64,000 nt of DNA, taken from the NCBI GenBank assembly GCA_001606155.1, contig LODT01000013.1, positions 124,001-188,000 of the forward strand. The letters run 5' to 3'. The position numbers and the translations under genes are program-made. The DNA is from Tieghemostelium lacteum (lineage: Eukaryota > Evosea > Eumycetozoa > Dictyosteliales > Raperosteliaceae). The notes under the pieces are model-generated. The model searched no databases. It had not been told where the DNA came from and was given only the letters and a program-made list of their open reading frames with translations. This document shows positions 1-14,095 of this stretch, piece after piece; positions within the stretch are counted from its first letter, which is position 1; the number at the start of each line of letters is the position of its first letter.

Positions 1-671
1 GAAGTAAATGACTTACATTCACACTAGTACCAGGTATAATAAATCTTAAAGTCAACAAACCATTAGGAGATGATGCATCTATAGTATAGACACTAGTCTC
101 TACATTAGAATTTTGTGCTGTTATTGTAGATTCACTGATTTCCAATTGAAATATTGGATAACTATCTAACCTTATCCAACCAAGTACCTTGTCAACACCC
201 AATTGGTACCCAGGTTGTCCATTCGTCTCTTCGTATTCCACAATTAGAGTTGGTACATATCCCACTACCAACCCCAAATCCGTTCTTAGTGGTGCCATTG
301 GTTCCTTTATACCCTGTGACACAAACGCATAACTATAAGACAATGGAAAATATTCACCAGAACTGAAATAAAAGAGAGATGTATTGGAACTGGTCCCATC
401 TATACCCGCAGTATAAAAATTACCAGTGCCATTTGCAAAATACATAACCCTATATGGGTTATTTAGTACTGAAATGGCTCTTATTGAGTCTAGTTTATAG
501 GTTGTATGTATTAATATTTTAAATATTTAAAATTAGAGAATTTAAAGGAGGGGTAGGTAAACACAAACCGTATTCTTCTTTGTGTATAGGTAGAATTTCA
601 CATTGATAACATTTAAAGAGAAATAAAAGTGATAATAAAATAAGAATAATATTACAAGGGAGTTTATACAT
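1..671 (-). CDS. Secreted protein of the same family as the next gene, partial at the window edge
   Basis: I do not recognise the family. Exon 1 (671-569) encodes a hydrophobic signal peptide beginning MYKLPCNIILILL. Exon 2 is 489-17, and a GTAAGT donor at 16-11 sends the message out of the window, so the gene continues to the left. The 192 visible residues align throughout with the gene at 939-2357: exon 1 is 103 nt in both, and both share the DSI start of exon 2, an FYFSSG motif, an EYEE-NGQ-G-QL segment, KVLGWIRLD, and VYTIDA-SP-G--LRF. This copy has an intron after GTSVN that its neighbour lacks. The two look like a tandem duplication of a surface or secreted protein. The true 3' end and any GPI signal lie outside the window. 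Confidence 0.7.
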
Positions 672-938
672 GTGGAGTATAGAGAGTTCTATAGTAAAAA
701 TGTCTATTCATCTTTTGAAATAACCTATAACAAATTATTTTTTTTTTTTCGTGCTAAATAATTTGTACTACCAAAATTTTTTAAAAGAAAATAAGATATT
801 TAAAAATTTCTTGATAAGTGTCACACACAAATAAAATTGTAAAAATCTGAAAATGAACGGGTGATGTGGGTATGAATTAAAAAATAAATTAATTTTGTAA
901 ACCCAGAAGAGAGGGAAATAGGGGAATTGGATATTTAT

Positions 939-2357
939 TTAAATGAATAAAGTTAAGACCAATCCGAATAACATGAAGGCTGAGACTTTGAGAACTGCAG
1001 CTGAGCTGGAAGATGAGATACCAGCACCTACAGTTGGGTCCCAAGTTACAGTATCTGGTCTGACAGTGTCAAATGAGTGGACAATCAATTGACCAGAGTA
1101 AGTACCATTGAATTTAGCATTGATGAAGGAGTTACCGTCTTTAGAGGCATAGGTTTCAGCAACGACATTAGCAGAACCTTGGCCATTGTTGACTGAAACA
1201 GTCTTAACCCAGTTGAATCCAATTTCAACATCACCGGCATCTACAGAGACTGCATCGTTATCAATGTTGGCATCAACTTCGAAGCTGGCAGCCAAGAAGA
1301 AGGAAGCTAAGGCCAATCTGGAATTGGTGTTTGATGATGGACCAGTTGATCTACAACTTAGGAATGGTTCACTAGCATCACAACCTATTGAATTTTGGTT
1401 GACATTGCTGTCATAGTAATCATTAATTACAACATCAGCTTTAGATTGTTCAGCTGTGATTTCAACATCTTCACCAATAGCAACTGGGGCACCTGAAACT
1501 ACAAATCTCAATGCAAAAATACCGTCTGGTGAAACAGCATCAATAGTGTAGACTTTAGTACTAATTGAGTTACCATTTGCAGTGGCAGTGATAGTTTGAT
1601 CAGTGCTGTCAATATCAAAGTTACCGTATAAACTATATTTAAAATTTATGTAATCAATTAGTAATCTATATTTTTGTTTTTTATAGTAAAAATGTGTGGT
1701 GTAAATTTCCTTTTAAGGTTAAATATTAAAACTACATACTCTAATCTAATCCAACCGAGAACTTTATCAGATGAATTTAATTGGAAACCAGCTTGACCGT
1801 TATTCTCTTCGTATTCAATAATGGCAGATGGAGCCCATGCAGCAACTGAACCTTGAGCATTTACAGTACCTGGTGAAACACTAGCAGTGGCATAACTGTA
1901 GTAATAGGACAATGGTAAATTCAAAATACTTGATGTACCTGAACTGAAATAGAAAGCACTAGTAGTCACATCAGCATTTTGACCAGTAGAATCAACGTTA
2001 GCAGTTACACCAGATACATAAAAATCACCCAAAGAGCTAAAGTAAGTCAAATATCTAACATCGTTATCACCAACATTAATGACAGAAATAGAATCTACAA
2101 TAAGAATTTACAGTAGAAATATTAATATCCAATATTCTCTCTTTTTTTGATAACTACCACCAAATTTTCTATTTTTTTCAATTTTTTTTTTTTTATCAGT
2201 GCAAGGTATGAATTGTTCACCCCCCCTCACTTTTTTATGTATTATAAAACTTACCGTGTACTTCTTGTTGTGATTTTAGACCATAAATTTCAGCATTTAC
2301 CAATGCCAAAGATAAAATAAATATGTTGAATAATACAAATAATTTAGTAGAATACAT
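939..2357 (-). CDS. Secreted, probably GPI-anchored surface protein of unknown family
   Basis: Three exons (2357-2255, 2094-1740, 1632-939) give 383 residues. The phases are consistent: GTACACG joins ATTCTATT to give V-H-D-S, and GA joins TTTATACGG to give L-D-L-Y-G. The protein starts with a signal peptide (MYSTKLFVLFNIFILSLALVNA) of about 22 residues and ends in a Ser run followed by a hydrophobic tail (AVLKVSAFMLFGLVLTLFI) with nothing after it, the usual form of a GPI-attachment signal. The middle is Ser, Thr, Val and Asp rich, with few Cys, and reads like a beta-sandwich ectodomain. I see no named domain. It lies 267 bases downstream of a paralogue in the same orientation. Function is unknown; surface adhesion or coat protein is only a guess. 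Confidence 0.75.
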
Positions 2358-3129
2358 TTTAAGTAGATTAATTAATAGTAAATCCAATAAAAAATTAAAA
2401 TTAAAAAAAGTTTTTTTTTTTTTTAAAAGTTTGATCTTTTTGTGATTTTAACTGATCAAAAGCCATTTACATTATCATAAAAATCATAAGGTTATCCCTT
2501 AACTTTTTTGTGCAAAGCTATTCTGTCACTAAAAAAATTGAGATCTCAACTATTAGAGTGTTACCATTTACCATTTGTACTTTATTTTATTAAATTAATT
2601 AAAGAAACATTATTTCAAATCCAATCAATGGAATTTCAAATAAACTATAGTGTTCCGACATCATAGGAACATCATTTGATTTTTTTATTTTTTTTTGCAC
2701 ATCTGTTTCCTTTTCTGTTGTTTATGTTTATAGGTTTTACAGTGACTTACAATGAAAGTAATCTATACATATTTTGATTACTAATATTTCAAAAAAAAAA
2801 AAAAATCAATTAAATAAAGAGTTTCCATCTAAAATTAAATAAATCTTAGGAATGGTTATCATCAAAGATATTATTAATCGATCTCAAGCAAGATAATTCA
2901 TAGATATTTGCAAATAGTGATGTTTTTTTTTTTTTTTTAAAAAATCCACACCACCCACATTTTTATAACATTTTTTTATATTTACAATTTTTAAATATTG
3001 TCTATACACACAATAATCAAACTGAAAGAATAGTGATTATTCAATCAGTACCCAGGGTATAAAATCACACTTTTATCAATTAATCCCCCTTTTTTTTAAA
3101 CCAAAGAGAGAGATAGAGTGTGTGAGGAA
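2358..3129. other. Intergenic spacer between divergent genes
   Basis: AT-rich with T and A runs of 10-15 bases near 2410, 2800 and 2925. It serves as upstream region for the secreted-protein gene (minus) and the RasGAP gene (plus). I see no RNA gene or repeat family in it. Confidence 0.5.
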
Positions 3130-6100
3130 ATGGGTGATATAATATTAAATGTGTTCAGTCTAGTTGACAAGAGACTGAATAGATTAAAAGGACTGAAAAT
3201 GAAATCAAAATCTGATTTGGATATCATTTTACCTCAGTATGAAAAGATTAATGAGATTCTAAACAATGCCAAAAAACTATTGTTAAAGGATCCTGGTGAT
3301 ATCAATTACATTCAACAGAATATCATGCAGATTGATATACGTTTGAAAATTGTTGAATCGGAAAAGACAATAATCAACAATAGAATTGCAAATAGAGAAT
3401 ATGATGATGATGATTCACTCACTATTTCAACATCTTTTACCTCTCAGTCATTCCTCAAACCTTCATTACTTAACATTAGTACACAAACCACTACCACTAC
3501 TTCAACTATTACTAAACCTACAACCACATCAAGTAATAATGTAGATAACAATAACAATAGTAATAGTAGTAATCATGAAGAGAAAAAAGATGTATCTAGT
3601 GCAACAGTGGTGGAGAAACAAGAAATTATAACAAAGACTCTAAATGAACAACATTTCCCTTATGAAAATAATAGTAGACCACCATCAACTTATAATCCTA
3701 AGGATATAGTTCATTCATTTAAAGAGGAGGCACTAAAGAATATAGAGGAATTTGAAAAATCAAAAGCATTAAGTCCACAATGCAATTCTACAACTTCTGA
3801 AGAACCAGATACAAGTGTAAAATTAAATGAAAACTATAACCAACATCAACAAATAACAAGTGGTAATGTAGAAATAAAATCTGGTGATTCTAACGTGGTA
3901 GTGGAAATTAACGTAGAAAATCAAGAAACTCAAAAATCTCTTGATTCTAAATCAGTTGAAAATGCAGTAAAGGTAACTGAAGAGGATTCCTTTACATTAT
4001 CTTTCAAAAGCAAGAATGTCAACAGACAAAGTATGATTATTCCAACTGAGGAAATTAAAAATCAAATGGAACTAGGTAAAATTAGTGAAAATGATATTTC
4101 ACCAAGACAACCACAACCACACCCACAACAAAATATTTCACCACAAAAAACAAACAGCAATAATTACATTCCAAATTCAATACCACATTCACCTAGTTTT
4201 CAGAGTAAATTGGAAATTGAAGAGGACAAACTAAATAGTACTCTAATGTCAAGTTCATTGGTTGACACATTCTTGTTGAAATATAAGGGTAGATCTGGAT
4301 CAGATCTTTCCATTTCACAGTTTATTCAACCATTTATGATACAATCAGACTCACAAATTCAACAACAACAGTTGCCTAAACCCTCTTCATCTGTGCCTTA
4401 TAGTAGCTTTTTTGCCAAAACCTCTCAACAAAAGATCTCTCAGAAATTAAAATTGGCAAAACATATTCAAATACGAAAGGTCTCTGATGCAAAGATTGGA
4501 CATGCACGTAGTAATAGTCAAGCTAAAATCAATTATGTTCCAACAGAGGAAGAAATACTCTTACAACAACAACATGATTACAACCCATTATCATCATCCT
4601 CACCTGGAAAAATCATGGGAATGAATAATAATAATAATAATAATAACCATAAATCACTATTTTTACCAACATCATCTAAAGAACCATATGAACCACATTT
4701 AAATAGTCACAGTAGTTATCACATAAATGGTAATGGTAATATAAATAGTATAAATAACAGTCAAAGTAATAGTAATGGTAATTTAGAGAATCATATTGGT
4801 CAAGGTGAAAGATTGGCACTATTACAATCACTTTTGAAATCTGAAGAGTTGACAAATAATGCAGAGAGAAAAGTTATAGATGAAATTAATAATAGAACTA
4901 GATTAAAATCACAAGAACTCTATCAATTAGTTTGGGAAGTTAGACATCTTGATAAAGCAATTGCACATATATTAAATAATAGATTAAATATTTCAGATTT
5001 AAATGGAATATCTTTTAATGATATAAAATTAAATTATAATAATAATAATAATAATGGAAATAATAGTAATAATAGTAATAATGTAAAAGAAAAGATTAAG
5101 GAAAAGAATAATAGTAAAGAAAAAGATAGTTATAGAGATGGTGTTAGAGAAAGTCCACACATTACCTATCATCAAAAAGAAAATGGATCAGCAGTTATTG
5201 AGTTATCAAGTTCATTGAAATATTCACTGGAGAGATTGGTAATATTACTGAGAACTGAACCATCTATTCTCAGAGATACTCTGCATCGTGCTGATTATTT
5301 GGGTGTTGAAATGGAAGGTAGTTTTAAATCATCTCACACTGATTTATCACAAGCTATCGTATTCTCATTGTTTGGCAATTGTTTTACAGCTACTGATGAA
5401 AAGTTACTTTTACTATTGATAAAGTCAATTACTGAACTTGAATTCAAAATGGTAAAAGACAAAAAATCATTTGGTACTCAAGAACCATTCTCATTTACAT
5501 TGGTATCAACTTATCTAAACTATACCTATGGTAAACCATATATCATCTCTGTTCTAAAAGATCTAGTAGTTTCAATTATTCAAGATCACAATATCAATCT
5601 GGAGAATGATCCTGAGAAAAAAGCAATGTTGGCTCAAATTGGTATTTTAGAAGAGCCTGAAATTGGTAGGTGTTTTAACCTTTTATTATTATATTACATT
5701 CTATTAATACTAACATTTATATATAGATCAACATTTATTATTACAACAATTTACTGGTGAATTTTTAAAGAGAACTATTGCATTGTCATCTGGTATACCA
5801 TATGCTTTGAGATGGTTGTCTAAGGTTATAATTATTCAATGGAGAAATTATTTGAAATCTACTAGACCTGATGATTTCCAACCTAGTGAGATTACAATTC
5901 AGAAGGATAAACTGGTGGAAAGAGAATTTATTATTCATTTACTCTTTGAGAATTTCTTTATACCTGCATTGATTAGACCTGATCACTATGGTGTATTGAC
6001 TGGGTTAACTATAAGTCATAAGGCTAGACATAATCTCATTCAAATTGCAAAAATGGTATTGGATTTCATTAGAGTTCCATCAAGTATACCTCCATGGATT

Positions 6101-7797
6101 CAATCATATTTTGGTGATATGGATAGAGTTTTGGATGAATACTTTACAGAGTTAATTCAGGTAGAGGAGCCTGAAACCTACTACCACAGACCCATATTTG
6201 AATTGGAATTGGGTCAAGATTTATTGGTTTCTTCTACTGATTTGTTTATCATTTTGGAGTTGATTTACCACAATCATCCAGACCCTAACATTCAACAACC
6301 TGATGAGACTACAAGTCTGCAAAAAGAGGTTGTTGAAATGATTAAAAAGGTTCAACCTGCGTCTCAGTTACAAGAGGGTATGAAATTCTTGGTTATTAAT
6401 GTGTTACCTAAATTTGTAGATTCAACACCAACTTCCAATCCTAAATCCTTAGATCCATCAGTTAGACTTGCCAAAGAGAATCTGATATTGGCTCTATCTG
6501 TTCTATCATTCCTCTGTGGATACAGTAGCAGTAGTAATATATGTGAACTTTTGTTACTGCAATGTGGTAGATCAAGATCTCTTGAACTTAATATCCTTGA
6601 AGCACAAATTGAAGAAACTATTAGATCCTTATGGGCACTACCAGAAGTCTACAAACAAAATGACTATCAACTGCTTCTAGACTCCATGTTTGATGACTAT
6701 TATAAACGTGAGAAAAAACGTTCTCTTGAGAAACAAATTAAGGTTTTATACCTTGACCAACTACAACGTCACACCAGTCAGATTTTATCACAAAAGAATA
6801 TCAGTATTGAATTCCTTACCAACCAGAAATTCCGTCTATTTCGTGATAAAATCTATGCTCGTATGCAAACTGAATTTGTTAGTGACTTTATGACACAATT
6901 CTCTCAACACACTGGTCCTTGTGACTGTGAACCACAACTTGAGGTATCAGTAATCTGTAAGACATGTACACTAAAGTCACAAGCCATCAAGAGTTTCCTT
7001 ACCAAATCCAAAAACACACTAGTTCAATCAGAATGGTGGAAATCTGCTACAGATGATGACTTGAATTTTGCATCCAATACACTTGAGAGAAACCTTCTCA
7101 CCCAGATTTACAATTTCACATTTAATGTCTCCAAAAATGATAAGGCATTCTCAAAAGAATTGAATTCCAAATTCTCTTCCATTGATCACACCCATTTATA
7201 TATCCCAGAGAAATATTCAAATCAAGCTCCATGGGAATTAGCTCAACAAGAACTAAAGAAAATCAATCTATACAAATCACCTCATGATAAAATGAAATGT
7301 ATTATTGATACTTGGAATATAATATTTAGTATGTATACTCAATACTCTCACTTTTAACAAAAAACTTTACATAATACTAATCATTTTTATAAATAGATTA
7401 TACAAAACCATTAGGTGAATCAGGACCAGATGACTTTTTACCAATTATGGGATATGTTATTATTAAATCTAGACCTGAAAATATTTTATCAAATATCCAA
7501 TATATTCATTTGTATGCAGATTTGGATGATGATCATGAAATTTGGTTTATGAATTTGAAATCATCTATTGAAATTGTTAAAGAGGTATTGAAAGATACCA
7601 AAGGTAATGGTTGGAGAAGAGGTATACTTTCTCTGACCAGTCAAAGAATGGAGAATATGCTCAAGGAAATTAAAAGAAAAGAGAAACTAAAGAAATATCG
7701 TACTTCTATAGTTAGACTGGAATCTAATTCTCCAATTTTACAACAACTTCAAAATCCAAAGAATCAACCACCTACCAATATAAACTCACAACTATAA
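3130..7797 (+). CDS. gapvd1: RasGAP and VPS9 domain protein, GAPVD1/Gapex-5 type
   Basis: Exons 3130-5665, 5727-7328 and 7397-7797 give about 1,512 residues. The start is the ATG at 3130; the open frame extends upstream only through a GTG. The N-terminal 680 residues are low-complexity (Asn, Ser, Gln). A RasGAP fold follows at roughly residues 690-1010, including LLRTEPSILRDTLHRADYLG and the FFIPALIRPDHYG segment that matches the RasGAP signature of GAPVD1. Near the C-terminus, about residues 1345-1450, is a VPS9 Rab5-exchange domain: KLYKSPHDK-like helix, then GPDDFLPIMGYVIIKSRPEN and LKSSIEI. In animals this pairing links Ras-type GTP hydrolysis to Rab5 activation on endosomes and at phagocytic cups; a similar endocytic role is inferred. 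The last 350 bases are the third exon carrying half of the VPS9 domain, not a separate gene. Introns are 61 and 68 bases. Confidence 0.85.
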
Positions 7798-7949
7798 ACT
7801 ATAATAATTTTTTTTTAATCAACATATTATCTATCCCTCTCTCCCCACTCAACATTGTAATCATTAAAAACACACAAATAAAATATTTATTAAAACACAT
7901 TTAACTTAATATTTATTATAAATATATATATTCTTGAATTATTACATTT

Positions 7950-10900
7950 TTATTTTATTCTATTTCTTAGTTCGGATAATTTGATCTCTAGTTTTCTTTG
8001 TTTATATTTCTTGTAGCCATATATACCAGCAATTATAAGTGCAACACTACCAACACAACATAAAACTACAATAACTGGTATTTTCCATGCTGTGGATTTT
8101 GAACAATCAGTTTTAATCTCTTCAGTTGTCTCTAATAATGATGAAAAATTAGGATCAAGGATTATTTTATCTCTGAATGTTGGTGTGTTCATTGAAACGA
8201 ATAATTCTAAAGAACTGCTATCTGTATTTTCTTTGTAAAGTTCATCATTTTGGTCTAATAATTTAACTTGTGAATTTAGAATTCTGTTGTCAACTAACAT
8301 TTTGTTTGAGAATTTAGCCATCATTGTGGTTCCTCCATTTGAAACTTGGAACCATCCTAATGAGTCTGATGATGTATCAAAGCTGGTTGTGGTTTCCTTG
8401 GTTTCACATTCATATTCAACTGATTTTGGTGTTGTTGATTGGTAGATTACTTGTAGTGAATTGATGGATTTGGTGAAATTCCATTTACTTACATGAATTT
8501 CATATTTGATACTATTATCAGCCATTTGCATTGTTTCTCCTGCAAATTGAATAGTTTGTGATGTTTTGAAATAGGTTACAAAGAGTTCAACAATTGCTGG
8601 ATCAGAAGTGAATGTTCCTTTGTAGTATTTCTTATCTCCATTTACAACTGGTTGTCCCCAAACCAAATCTGATGTTTTGAGAGTTTTAACAGTACTTCCA
8701 TCTATTGAATTCAATTCTCTGAGATGAGTGACTGCAATTTGGAATTGGAAGTTGTTTCCAGGAACATTGGTTGTTCCATTATTATCAGTTGGTTTTTCAC
8801 TTGGTTGTTCTGGAAGATCATCTTTTTTAGTTTGACAATCAGTTCCAGTGTATTCATTTGAACAAATACATGTTCCATCTATGCAACTTCCAAATGGTGA
8901 AACACAATTTGATGGACATTCTTTGATTAATTGATAGTTAAATACATCACCAAGCCCAATAAGTATATCTACAGATACATTTACAGTCAATGGTTGTGTG
9001 AATCCATTTGATATCTCAGTATTAATATCACTTGCAAAGTAACATGTAATCATTGTAGAGCTGATTGCAATGGCATTTGTACATTCAGAGAATGCAGTAC
9101 TGTTTCTGATTGTAATATATAGACCAAGATTTCCAAAATTAGATCCAGTGATTGTAACTTTTCCAGGAGTACCTTTCTTGGTTGGTGTTGCAAGTTGAAT
9201 ACCTGGTGCGATGAATGATGTTTTAAAGACATTTGATTTATAAGTTGAATATTGTGAATAGATTTCAAATTCACCAGTAGATGCGGGTATAGTACATATT
9301 GTCTTCTGAATGTTACTTTTATATTGACATGTAATAGTAGTATTCAATGCTTCTTGGATTGTCATTATATTACTGATTTTAGTGAAGGTATATACTAACC
9401 CAATTGGATTTGAGTTGGCATCAATATCACTCAAATATTTTCCACTTATAGTAGTAATACCTCCTTCTACACCAACAGGACTTAATAATTCAATTAATGG
9501 CGTCAAATAGAATGAATTAGAGTTTGATTCTTGATCAGAAACTGTGACAGTCAAGTTGTTGTTCATATCTGATGGTGATAATGGAATTACAACTTTATAA
9601 TCTTGAATTGATATTGGTGTTTTGTTGATTGAAGTGCTTACAACTTGATTTGAAGTTCCGAAATATTCACCATTGATAACCAATGTATCTTGATCTTGGA
9701 AGATCGAATTGATAATTGGTTTTTCATTGTCAAATTTCAAAATGTTAGAAGTTCTGTTGGAAATTTGAAGTTGAATATTGTGATCTTTTCCGGTGTTTGG
9801 TTGAGTTGTGTAAAGAACTTCACTATTTGAAACCAATGTTAGAATGTTCTGACTAATTCCAGAATCTAGAATTGAAAGTGAATTTGGAGAACCAAGTGTT
9901 GATTGTTCAAAGAATCTTCCAGTGATTGTGATTTCTTGACCTTTGGTATCAACAATGGTTGGGTTGATTGATTTCAAAAATGGTTTGAAAATCAATTCAA
10001 TTGGTTCTGGATCTGTATTTTCTCCTGAGAGTGTAACATTTCCACTTTGTACAGTCAGTGGTAAGTTTTTACATTGTCCAAATGTATTGTTACTTGTACA
10101 TCCACTCAATGAAATTGGACCAATTGAAACAGTTAATCCATTGAAATCAATTCCAAATTCATTTCCAAATAATTCAATGAAATCATCAACTTGTTGAACT
10201 GATGTGATGATTGGTGATGCATAATAGAATCTGAATGAATCTGAATCAATTCCATCAACAGTTGCAATTGAGTTAATCTGACCAAATCCTGATCCAATTG
10301 TACATTCGTATTTATATGGTGATGGTCCACTTAAAAATGTACATGTTGATCCAATATTATTGAATTTGAATTGAACATTGGTTGATTGTCCTGCTTGGTT
10401 GGTTTGCGAAAGGAAATTACCTGAAATTACAAATTTTCCACCATCAACACTTGGTGAGGTTCCAGATGTCAATATTGGTTTCAATTTAAAAGTATTTAGT
10501 GTTGCAGGTTGATAATCAACAGTGACGGTTAATGCGGCATTTTGAAGATTATCAGCAAGAGTAATGGTGATTTGAGTGTGGCTAGTGGTCAATGTAATTT
10601 GGTTGGATGGGATAGATGTGGTTCCAATGTTAACTGAAATCTTTGAGAGATCATTTCCAAAGTTTTGACCTGAAATCAACAAAGTATTTAGAGTTTGAGC
10701 TGCAGTGCTGATTGTTGGTGCGGAGTAAGAGAATGTCAATGATCCAACTGATTGAAGTGCTCCATTGTTGTTTGAAACTGTAACAATCTTTCCAGTACCT
10801 GTTCCAGATGGAATTGTCAACATTAAAAGTTGATTGTTGGTTTTGGTGAATGTTGATGTTGTTGTTCCAATTTTAACAATAATATTGGATTCAAAGAATC

Positions 10901-13544
10901 TACCATTGATTGAGACTGTTGATCCACTTGTTGGAATTGAAGTTTGTCCGAGTGATGAAAGGTATGGTACGAGATTTACAGTTTGTGTTGGAACTGAATT
11001 GGATCCTGAAATTGATAGAGTTCCACTTTGAACAGTTGTTGGTAGGTTTTTACATGAGAATGCGGTGTTTGTACTTCCAGACAAACAATTGGAGGTGATA
11101 TCAATTGATCCAAGTGTTATTGTCAATCCATTCAGAGAATTTCCAAAATTAGTTCCCACAATATTAAGGTAATCATCAACTTGAGTAACTGATGTGATTG
11201 TTGGTGAATTATAGTTCAAATAAATATCACTATTTGATACAAGAGTGTTAACTGTGACAATAACTGGTTGTTTGGCATATCCTGCTGGTGCAGTGCATGA
11301 TAGAATTGAATGTGCAGTTTCAACTTTAATTCCAGTACAACTTCCAAAAGTACCAAGTGAAATTGATATTTTAGATGAATCAGTGAAGAAATTACCACCA
11401 TTGATTGTGATTATACCTCCAAGTGGTGAAATATTGCTGACTGAACTAACTGTTGGATTGGAATATTGGAATGTGAATGGGGATGATACTTTACTTCCAA
11501 CAGTTACAGTTGTTGAGGTTTTACCAGATCCCGAAGGTATTGTACATGTTAAAACTGTGTGAGCAGTTTGAATTGCAAGATTAGAACATGATAGACCTTG
11601 TACTGAAACTAATGATAGAGTATTAAAGTAATTAGTACCAGTGATTACAATTGAACCACCTGATGTTGAAATTGGTGGTATATTGGTAATTGTTGGTGAT
11701 TCATAATCAATATATTGTGCATTTGATGTTGTGAATGTATCAACTGTAACTGTTATACTGTAAGGTCCATTATATCCAGCTGGAATATCCACAATCAATA
11801 ATGAGTTGATATAGTCCCTTGTATAGGGCAGTTGAAGTGTAGAACTTGATAAATATAAATTAACAGTTATGGTTGAGAATACAGTACCATAGTTATCAAT
11901 TTGTAATGATACAGATGACCCATCAGTTGGAACTGAATGTCTAGCTACACCTACAAACTTTGGACTAATACCACCATATTGAGCAATTGTAGAACGTGCA
12001 GTACTAGGATCTAACATTTCAATAAATGAATTTGATAGATTAAAAGCAAATCTATGATTTATATTAACATTGGCTAGATTAATAGTATTAGATGAATAGG
12101 GTACTACTGCTGATCCAGTGTTTGGACCATCTAATAAAATGTATTGAGAGCCATTGTAATAGTATGGTTGCCATATATTCCACATTGCGCCATTTAGAGG
12201 TTCGGGTAGAGTTTTATAGATGAGGTCATAGAAAGCAGCATCTTTAATGAAAGCCATTGCACCTGTATAACCATCTAATTTAAGAGCATCTGCATAATTG
12301 TCTTTAGAAACTTGCCATGATGAACTACTAATGAAACCATTATAGAAAAGACTAGTAGATGGATAATAAAATGCAGCCTTAAAAGAAGAAAATATCAGTC
12401 CATTACTGTTAACAGTAACAGGTAAGAATTTACTGGTGCCCAAACTAGCTGATAGTGAACATGTTATAGCTTCGTCTGGTCTAATTATAGATGGATTATT
12501 ACATGGAATCTGAGTTGTACCAATTAATACAGATAGTTTGGATGCTATAGTGCCAAAACCAGTACCTGTAATTGTAATCAATTCGCCACTATTAAATTTT
12601 GGATAGACTGAGGATATAAATGGTAAATTGAATGCCCAATTTACTTTATCAGTTTTTGAATATACATCCAGGAATCTTACAGTGTATTTACCAGTATTTG
12701 ATGGAATTTGGCAAGTTATAGTTGTAGAATCCACAATGGTTTTACTCTGACATTGAAATGTTGTTGAATCAGATACTGATGTCCATGTAACTGTTAAACT
12801 TGCTAAATCATATCCTACAATATTTTTAATTGTAACTTGACCTCCAACAGTTTGTAAACTATCTATAATTGGTTGATTTAAACCACCAAATTCACAAATA
12901 TATGATTGAACAATAGCATTATTATTGTTATTATTCCAATACATTGGATCACCAGCTGTTTGTAACTACATTCAGTTTTAAAAGTCTATTAGTAAACATG
13001 TTATCTCTATCATATCTATAATATATACACACCCAATGTTCATTTGGTATTAAATTTGGTTCAACAGAAGCAAATGTACAAAATTGATAACATTTATCAA
13101 AATAAAGATTATAAAGTGGCATTCCTGTTTCAGGACCAGTGTTATAAACCCATGATCCTAATTTATCTAAATCTGAACCACTAATCCATGCAGATCCTAT
13201 AATTGATGCTAAACTATTGGTTTTTAAAAATTCCCATTCTTCAGGAGATGTAATGGTAACCAAATATCTATTGTATATAAATTTTACATTTTGGTTAAAA
13301 CTTTTTTAGATTTCAGAAAGAATATTTTTAAGATTATATCATACCCGTTATTTGATCCTACTGTTAGTTGAGAACATTTTATTTGTGCATCAGTATTACT
13401 AATGATGGCAGTTTCATCAACTCTAACATAAACATGATTATTCACAGTCCAATTGAAATATTGACTGAAAGTTTGTGATCTAACCAAACATAAATTTATA
13501 AATAATAATACAATAGTAATAGTAAAATTTGAATGTTTATGCAT
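7950..13544 (-). CDS. ComC-like surface receptor: C-type lectin, IPT/TIG repeats, EGF, transmembrane
   Basis: Exons 13544-13345, 13267-13033 and 12965-7950 give about 1,816 residues. Order: signal peptide (MHKHSNFTITIVLLFINLCLV), a C-type-lectin-like domain spread over exons 1-3 (GYLVTITSPEEW, then WISGSD, closing with YICEFGG), about a dozen IPT/TIG beta-sandwich repeats recognised by ITI-G-NFG, TLTCTIP and SFT-Y-SP motifs, an EGF-like module (CVSPFGSCIDGTCICS), a Dictyostelium ComC-type membrane-proximal domain, one membrane helix and a basic tail of about 20 residues. D. discoideum proteins of this type (ComC, and the related LagC/Tgr proteins) act in developmental cell-cell communication, so adhesion or recognition is a reasonable inference. 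Its paralogue lies at 17455-24020 in the same orientation. The lectin and first repeats have diverged, while much of the rest is near identical. Confidence 0.85.
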
Positions 13545-14095
13545 TTTGTTGTGATGAAAATGGATTTTTTTTTTGAAAATTTTTGAAATCTAGATATCCA
13601 TTGTTGCCCGAATCTGAAATCGTTACAAAAAAAAAAATCCATTTTTTATTTTTAGATATTATAATAAGTTAAATCAATTATATGTGATTGAGGCTTTCAA
13701 TATTTTAGATATATTTTTAATTAAAATTTTCGTATTTGCTTACAAATTATTATTATCTCTACTTTAAATTTAAAATTTTTTTTCAAACTAGAAATTACTT
13801 CAAAGATTGAGTAAATATTTAAATATAAAATGAATTGTTTATTATTTATATTTTATATTTATAAATATATTGTCTTCATTTAATATTGAATTTATAATTT
13901 ATAGTCTTATAACAAATTGTAAAAGATATAGTAATAACAATTACACTAAAAAGTCCTAAGATGATAATCATCCTTTCCTGATCTAATTTTATACTAATCT
14001 TTATTCTGTACTATTGTAATTGTCATTCTTACAAATTTGAGAAAATGAAATTTTTTTTGAATATAGGCATTATGAAAATTTTTTTTTTTTGCAAT
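13545..14095. other. Intergenic spacer upstream of the first receptor gene
   Basis: AT-rich sequence, nearly all A and T between 13640 and 14090. The only distinctive part is 13588-13613, which carries ATCTAGAT and GCCCGAAT, both also found upstream of the paralogous receptor. No gene seen. Confidence 0.5.
13588..13613 (-). promoter_or_regulatory. Motif pair shared with the paralogous receptor promoter
   Basis: On the gene strand this reads ATTCGGGC ... ATCTAGAT, 44-69 bases before the receptor ATG. The paralogue has the same two 8-base words at 24116-24123 and 24136-24143, in the opposite order, 96-123 bases before its ATG. Surrounding sequence is not alignable, so the words may be retained regulatory sites. 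This is inference from two cases. Confidence 0.3.

Noticed and set aside
5783-7797. Separate genes at 5783 and 7447
   Set aside because: GT/AG introns at 5666-5726 and 7329-7396 join them in frame to the RasGAP gene, and the VPS9 domain is split by the second intron.
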